Positions 6,706-9,735 of a stretch of DNA of 9,735 nt are shown here, in pieces. The notes under the pieces are model-generated. The model ran no database searches, was not told the DNA's origin, and saw only the letters and a program-made list of their open reading frames with translations. Each line of letters starts with the position of its first letter. The first letter of the stretch is position 1. Source of the stretch: an uncultured euryarchaeote (GTDB lineage Archaea > Thermoplasmatota > Poseidoniia > Poseidoniales > Thalassarchaeaceae); contig CALEIW010000177.1 of the NCBI GenBank assembly GCA_937876055.1, forward strand, positions 1 to 9,735. Direction: 5' to 3'. A program made the position numbers and the translations under genes.

Positions 6706-7842
6706 TCACCTGTCGGTTTCTCCAATACATGGGTCGAATGAACCCATAATCGCAGGAATGTCGGCCACTTTGTAGCCAATCATACACTTTGCAGCATAAG
6801 GAATTGTAATGAACATCGGAGAACGGATTGAAACTCGATAAGGCATCTTTCCTCGACCTTCGCCTCCGCCTGCGATGTAGAACATCGATTCACCTCTACT
6901 ATCCTCGAAGTGATGGCTTCCGTGGGTCCCTTCAGGGGCTCTTGATGGCGCTTTGGCGATAATCTTCGGATCTCCTGGTTCGTGATATGTCTCAGAGCCT
7001 CCTGGCATCTTATCGAGTGCTTGGAGAACCATCGATGCGCTCATTCGCATCTCTTCCACACGGACTCGATAACGGTCGTAGCAGTCTGCACCCTTGATTG
7101 AGGAACGTTCGACGGATGGTTGCCAATCGAGTTCGCTGTAAACAGAGTAAGGGTGAGCCCAGCGAACATCGTAATCAACACCGGCGGCTCGAACATTAGG
7201 TCCGGTGACACCGTGATTGATCATTTCCTCGGGCTTGGCGTAGCCTACTCCTTGGCTTCTAACAAGGAATACTGTGCTCTCATCAAATAGCGCCTCATAT
7301 TCCTGAATTCGATTGAGGAAGAGCTTCAATTTGGCTTGAGCACGCTGAGAAAATCCATGAGGTAAATCTCGCTTAACCCCACCTATTCTTGGGAAGTTGT
7401 AGTGCATTCTTGAACCACCCAACTCTTGAAGTAAATCCATCATCATCTCGCGCTCACGCAGGCACCATACCATAATCGAGAGATTACCTATGTCTGGACC
7501 GTACGCACCAAGCCACATTAGGTGGCTAGCGATTCTTTGTAACTCGACTGCGATGAGGCGAATGTATTCGGCTCGCTCAGGGACTTCTACACCAAGTAGG
7601 TCTTCTGCAGCGTAGATGTAGGAGTGTGACCAGGTGTTTGCACTAGCGTAACATAGTCTATCGCAATAGGTCGTAATCTGAGTGAAGTCTCGTGCCTCAC
7701 AGATTTTCTCAACACCACGATGGATGTATCCCAAATCTGGTTCGGTATCGACTACAGTTTCTCCATCGACTTTGACTTTCAAAGTCCAAAGCCCGTGAGT
7801 CATTGGGTGTTGAGGACCCATCGAAATCCACATTTCTGCCAT
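6706..7842 (-). CDS. nuoD: Complex I 49-kDa-type subunit D, quinone-pocket subunit
   Basis: Peripheral-arm subunit related to the large subunit of NiFe hydrogenases; with NuoB it forms the quinone reduction site near cluster N2. The 378 residues are typical of stand-alone NuoD. It has the N-terminal GPQHPMTHG motif (9-17), including the loop histidine H16 that corresponds to the quinone-contacting His of other species; HRGVEK (41-46); DRLCY, with Y65 in the place of the quinone-contacting Tyr; and the usual C-terminal ending GSFDPCIGETDR, so the protein is full length. There are no CxxC pairs for nickel, which separates it from hydrogenases. NuoC is a separate gene just upstream rather than a fused NuoCD. 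The ATG lies 7 nt after GGAGG (7850-7854), which overlaps none of nuoC except at its stop edge. Confidence 0.98.
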   Translation of the reverse strand: MAEMWISMGPQHPMTHGLWTLKVKVDGETVVDTEPDLGYIHRGVEKICEARDFTQITTYCDRLCYASANTWSHSYIYAAEDLLGVEVPERAEYIRLIAVELQRIASHLMWLGAYGPDIGNLSIMVWCLREREMMMDLLQELGGSRMHYNFPRIGGVKRDLPHGFSQRAQAKLKLFLNRIQEYEALFDESTVFLVRSQGVGYAKPEEMINHGVTGPNVRAAGVDYDVRWAHPYSVYSELDWQPSVERSSIKGADCYDRYRVRVEEMRMSASMVLQALDKMPGGSETYHEPGDPKIIAKAPSRAPEGTHGSHHFEDSRGESMFYIAGGGEGRGKMPYRVSIRSPMFITIPYAAKCMIGYKVADIPAIMGSFDPCIGETDR

Positions 7843-7854
7843 CTGAATCCCTCC

Positions 7855-8511
7855 TTACTTGATCTTACCAGCATCAGCTGGTTTCCTCATGAATCCTTGA
7901 GCATCGTCGTACATTTCTTCAAACCCATGATAGCGCAACTTGTGTTGCTTCTGTAATGGATGATACCCTACTGGAGTTTCATGTGGATTAAGGACGCGGC
8001 GCATTCCTTCATGACCCTCAAAGTCGATTCCAACGAGGTCCCAAGTTTCCTTCTCATTCCAATCAGCTCCAACCCATAGGTCTTGAACAGAGGGAACCAT
8101 AGGTTCTCGTGTATCAGGTAATGAAATGCTAATTTGAATCTCCATCGGTATATCGGCACCAGTGAGAGTTTCTGCATCGGTGATATTTGGTTGAACTACA
8201 CCTTCTATTGCTGCCGGATCTTTTACTCCGGTTCGCATTAGGTGATAGACTACCTCCCATGTCTTATCGGCTGCCTCCGGCCAGTGAATTCCGGTAATCA
8301 TTGAACAGTAGTCGACAGCATGGTCAGTTGCTAGGGCCTCTGCTAATTGCCTCCACGATTCGGGAGTAGATGTGGCACTTACTGTATGGCGGACCTGTGT
8401 TCCACTTGAGCGGCTATCGATTTCAGCAGAAACTCCATCGAAGGACGACATTGCCTTTACTAATTCCTCTGCTGCCTTCTGCTGAGCCGCTGCCGAGATT
8501 TTCTTGCCCAT
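7855..8511 (-). CDS. nuoC: Complex I 30-kDa-type subunit C
   Basis: Soluble peripheral-arm subunit without cofactor that packs against NuoD and NuoB. The signature block is in the C-terminal half: VPSVQDLWVGADWNEKETWD (about 139-158), then LVGIDFEGHEGMRRVL and GYHPLQK, matching the family pattern (sites for AdWxERExwDmfGixFxGH and GxPLRK), with some drift from the consensus. There are no TM helices. The N-terminal 60 residues are Ala/Ser-rich and variable. At 218 residues it lies in the usual range. The ATG at 8511 follows GGAGGAT (8517-8523) with 5 nt spacing; it lies 13 nt after the nuoB stop. It ends with TAA 12 nt before nuoD. Confidence 0.96.
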   Translation of the reverse strand: MGKKISAAAQQKAAEELVKAMSSFDGVSAEIDSRSSGTQVRHTVSATSTPESWRQLAEALATDHAVDYCSMITGIHWPEAADKTWEVVYHLMRTGVKDPAAIEGVVQPNITDAETLTGADIPMEIQISISLPDTREPMVPSVQDLWVGADWNEKETWDLVGIDFEGHEGMRRVLNPHETPVGYHPLQKQHKLRYHGFEEMYDDAQGFMRKPADAGKIK

Positions 8512-8524
8512 TCAAAATCCTCCT

Positions 8525-9121
8525 TCACTCGTCTCCGACGATTAGCGGTGCCTCGCTCATCGGTCGAACTTCACTAGGCACTCCACCGATGCGGATAATC
8601 TTCTCACGCAATTTCCCAAAGCCATCAATCAATGCCTCTGGACGTGGAGGGCATCCTGGAATATACACATCAACCGGAATTACTGTATCAACACCCTCGA
8701 GGATATTGTAAGACTGGAAGTATGGTCCACCCGATATTGCACACTCGCCCATTGCGATACACCATTTGGGCTCTGGCATTTGCTCCCAGAGTCGTACAAT
8801 TGGATCTGCAAACTTCTTCGAAATTGGCCCATTGACTAATAGAACATCACACTGCCTTGGACTTGAGCGGAAGAACACACCAAATCGCTCTGCATCGAAT
8901 CGACTGGCTCCTGCAGCTGCCATTTCCAAGGCACAGCATTTGATTCCAAGGTGAAGAGGGAAGAGGGACTTTCGCTGACCCCAGTTGAATAGGCGACCAC
9001 CAAGTACTCCGATTACTTCCTTCATTCGACTAGCCTTGAGAGCCTCGTCGGTTACATCGCCTACAGTGTCGACGAGAATTCTACTATTGAAAACCGAGAA
9101 GTTTTGGGGTTCTTCGCTCAT
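8525..9121 (-). CDS. nuoB: Complex I subunit B, carries [4Fe-4S] cluster N2
   Basis: Holds the terminal iron-sulfur cluster N2, which hands electrons to quinone at the interface with NuoD. The four ligands are visible: the tandem cysteines C62-C63 in LGIKCCALEM, C127 in AMGECAISGG and C157 in YIPGCPPRPEALIDG. The conserved RQCDVLLVNGPIS block precedes them in the fold. The 198 residues are a normal length, with no insertion. The ATG at 9121 is preceded by GAGGTGAT (9125-9132) only 3 nt away, and this motif overlaps the nuoA stop codon, so translation of nuoA and nuoB is probably coupled. The intact tandem cysteine pair and GEC/PGCPP motifs make this the most certain call in the window. Confidence 0.99.
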   Translation of the reverse strand: MSEEPQNFSVFNSRILVDTVGDVTDEALKASRMKEVIGVLGGRLFNWGQRKSLFPLHLGIKCCALEMAAAGASRFDAERFGVFFRSSPRQCDVLLVNGPISKKFADPIVRLWEQMPEPKWCIAMGECAISGGPYFQSYNILEGVDTVIPVDVYIPGCPPRPEALIDGFGKLREKIIRIGGVPSEVRPMSEAPLIVGDE

Positions 9122-9130
9122 TCAATCACC

Positions 9131-9577
9131 TCAGATGTAAATTCGACCGCGCTTGCGGAATACGTGCCATACGCCAAGACTCATCAACACGATGAATACG
9201 GTTAGGGTAATCATCGCTGACCAAATATCGATGTCTCCACCAGCATCTTGAATCGCGATTACTCCTCCAAATGCTAGGAACATGAATGCTATATCGAATA
9301 CAAGGAAGATAATGGCATACCAATAGTATTGGAAGTGGAAATTGATATGAGCGTCGCCCACTGGATCAGCGCCGCACTCGTAAGTGCTTTCTCGCCTAAC
9401 GTATAGGCTCTGATCAGTCTCATAACCCGGAAGTAAAATCGAGCGCAACTTGTTGCTATCATGAGCGCTCGGAGTTGGCCTTAGGAAGCGAGAAGCGACG
9501 AAGCTCATCACGGGGAATCCTATGCCAACAAGGGTCATCACAGCTAGGGCGAGATACGCTTCTGGAACCGTCGACAT
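9131..9577 (-). CDS. nuoA: Complex I subunit A, three-helix membrane subunit
   Basis: First gene of the operon. A 148-residue protein with three TM helices (about 7-30, 87-110, 119-139), the ND3-type subunit that sits between NuoH and NuoD. The family's YECG motif is present (E67-C68-G69) in the loop between helices 1 and 2, followed by the usual ADPVGDAHINFHFQYYWYAI start of helix 2. Two oddities: the loop before YECG has about 20 residues more than usual, and in helix 2 the common FDxE motif reads FDIA, so the normally conserved glutamate is alanine (A97; codon at 9287-9289). The start at ATG 9577 is preferred over the in-frame GTG at 9586 because AGGTG (9584-9588) would then serve as the Shine-Dalgarno, 6 nt ahead; the GTG lies inside that motif. 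Confidence 0.95.
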   Translation of the reverse strand: MSTVPEAYLALAVMTLVGIGFPVMSFVASRFLRPTPSAHDSNKLRSILLPGYETDQSLYVRRESTYECGADPVGDAHINFHFQYYWYAIIFLVFDIAFMFLAFGGVIAIQDAGGDIDIWSAMITLTVFIVLMSLGVWHVFRKRGRIYI

Positions 9578-9583
9578 CGCTGA

Positions 9584-9588
9584 CACCT
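9584..9588 (-). promoter_or_regulatory. Ribosome binding site of nuoA
   Basis: AGGTG on the minus strand, 6 nt before the ATG at 9577. It is weaker than the motifs in front of the downstream genes and its first two bases could pair within the adjacent leader hairpin. Confidence 0.55.
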
Positions 9589-9611
9589 GACGGTCCCGTA
9601 GGGACCGGCAG
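9587..9611 (-). promoter_or_regulatory. Hairpin in the nuo operon leader next to the nuoA ribosome binding site
   Basis: A perfect 7-bp inverted repeat, CGGTCCC / GGGACCG, with a 3-nt loop (9591-9607). It extends by three more pairs (CTG/CAG, 9587-9589 with 9609-9611) after one mismatch. In the minus-strand transcript it forms a GC-rich stem ending at the edge of the AGGTG ribosome binding site, 10-13 nt before the nuoA start. It could modulate initiation of the first gene or stabilise the mRNA 5' end. It lacks a T-run on either strand, so a classical terminator is unlikely. The inverted repeat is seen directly; its function is inferred. Confidence 0.5.
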
Positions 9612-9629
9612 AGTTCGCCACCGAAAATA

Positions 9630-9647
9630 CGGTCATAAGCATAACCG
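9630..9647. repeat. Imperfect 18-bp palindrome upstream of nuoA
   Basis: CGGT and ACCG ends enclose a partly symmetric AT-rich centre, with 12 of 18 positions matching the reverse complement. It lies about 53-70 nt before the nuoA start, a plausible place for an operator or for promoter elements. The symmetry is modest and may be chance. Confidence 0.25.
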
Positions 9648-9688
9648 TGCGTTCATTGAGGATGCTGGTAGCAGACAATACATTGGAA

Positions 9689-9718
9689 TGATTGACGGTT
9701 TGGAATCGCCTTCAATCA
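9689..9718. repeat. 7-bp inverted repeat with 16-nt spacer upstream of nuoA
   Basis: TGATTGA (9689-9695) and TCAATCA (9712-9718) are exact reverse complements. The position, over 110 nt before nuoA, would fit a regulator site or the trailer of an upstream gene. A 7-bp match at this spacing can arise by chance, so this is only noted. Confidence 0.25.
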
Positions 9719-9735
9719 ACGACTAGGCTCAGTCA

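Larger units (their letters stand above)
9578..9735. other. Region upstream of nuoA: leader and probable promoter, no supported gene
   Basis: This 158-nt stretch between the nuoA start and the window end has no frame that looks like a protein in composition or homology. It should contain the operon promoter on the minus strand, but I see no convincing TATA box; TTATGCTT around 9637-9644 (minus strand) is a weak candidate. It holds three inverted repeats of decreasing quality, described separately. The neighbour gene further upstream is outside the window. Confidence 0.5.

Noticed and set aside
6706..7842. Considered a membrane-bound NiFe hydrogenase large subunit rather than NuoD
   Set aside because: The CxxC nickel ligands are absent, GPQHP and the GExDR ending are NuoD-type, and a full set of complex I membrane subunits surrounds it.
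9591..9607. Hairpin considered as a transcription terminator for an upstream gene
   Set aside because: No T-run follows on either strand, and it lies within 15 nt of the nuoA start, so a leader element is the better reading.
9475..9726. Plus-strand open frame of 83 codons running over the nuoA start and the leader
   Set aside because: It overlaps the conserved first helix of NuoA in antisense and has no recognisable motif. It is open mainly because of the short length and codon bias of the opposite strand.
1..9735. Search for mobile elements, CRISPR arrays, tRNA or rRNA genes
   Set aside because: No direct repeat arrays, transposase-like frames or tRNA-like folds were seen; the window is continuous operon coding sequence apart from the nuoA leader.

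Overview
The window lies almost entirely inside one long, tightly packed minus-strand operon encoding a proton-pumping respiratory complex I (NuoA-M type). Read in transcription direction (right to left), the order is nuoA, nuoB, nuoC, nuoD, nuoH, nuoI, nuoJ first part, nuoJ second part, nuoK, nuoL, nuoM. nuoM runs off the left edge; nuoN would be expected beyond it but is not visible. Gaps between genes are 0-15 nt, many stops and starts overlap, and there is no non-coding stretch over 160 nt.

The organism is most likely a mesophilic euryarchaeon, and a marine Thermoplasmatota lineage (Marine Group II/III, Poseidoniales-like) is my best guess. The reasons are: no nuoE/F/G between nuoD and nuoH (where bacteria carry them), nuoJ split into two genes as in haloarchaea and other Euryarchaeota, strong Shine-Dalgarno motifs of the GGAGGTGAT type, use of TTG starts, and moderate GC. 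No rRNA or other taxonomic marker is present, so the lineage is an inference.

Region by region: 9578-9735 is the leader and upstream region with a hairpin beside the nuoA ribosome binding site. Positions 6706-9577 hold nuoA (membrane) and nuoB, nuoC, nuoD (peripheral arm: cluster N2 and the quinone pocket). Positions 4159-6699 hold nuoH (quinone-chamber membrane subunit) and nuoI (two 4Fe-4S clusters). Positions 1-4162 hold the membrane arm nuoJ, K, L and M with the antiporter-like proton channels. Electrons would enter through the NuoI clusters, pass to N2 on NuoB and reduce quinone between NuoD and NuoH, driving proton translocation through L, M and (off-window) N. The electron donor is unknown because no NADH module is encoded here.

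I do not see a wholly new system. The complex is recognisable but carries several departures from the canonical subunits: an inserted SH3-like or acidic segment between the two cluster motifs of NuoI, a loop insertion of about 55 residues in NuoH, a longer NuoA loop, loss of the usual FDxE glutamate in NuoA, and a His-rich insertion in NuoL. Three of the insertions fall in subunits that meet around the quinone chamber, the most interesting pattern in the window.
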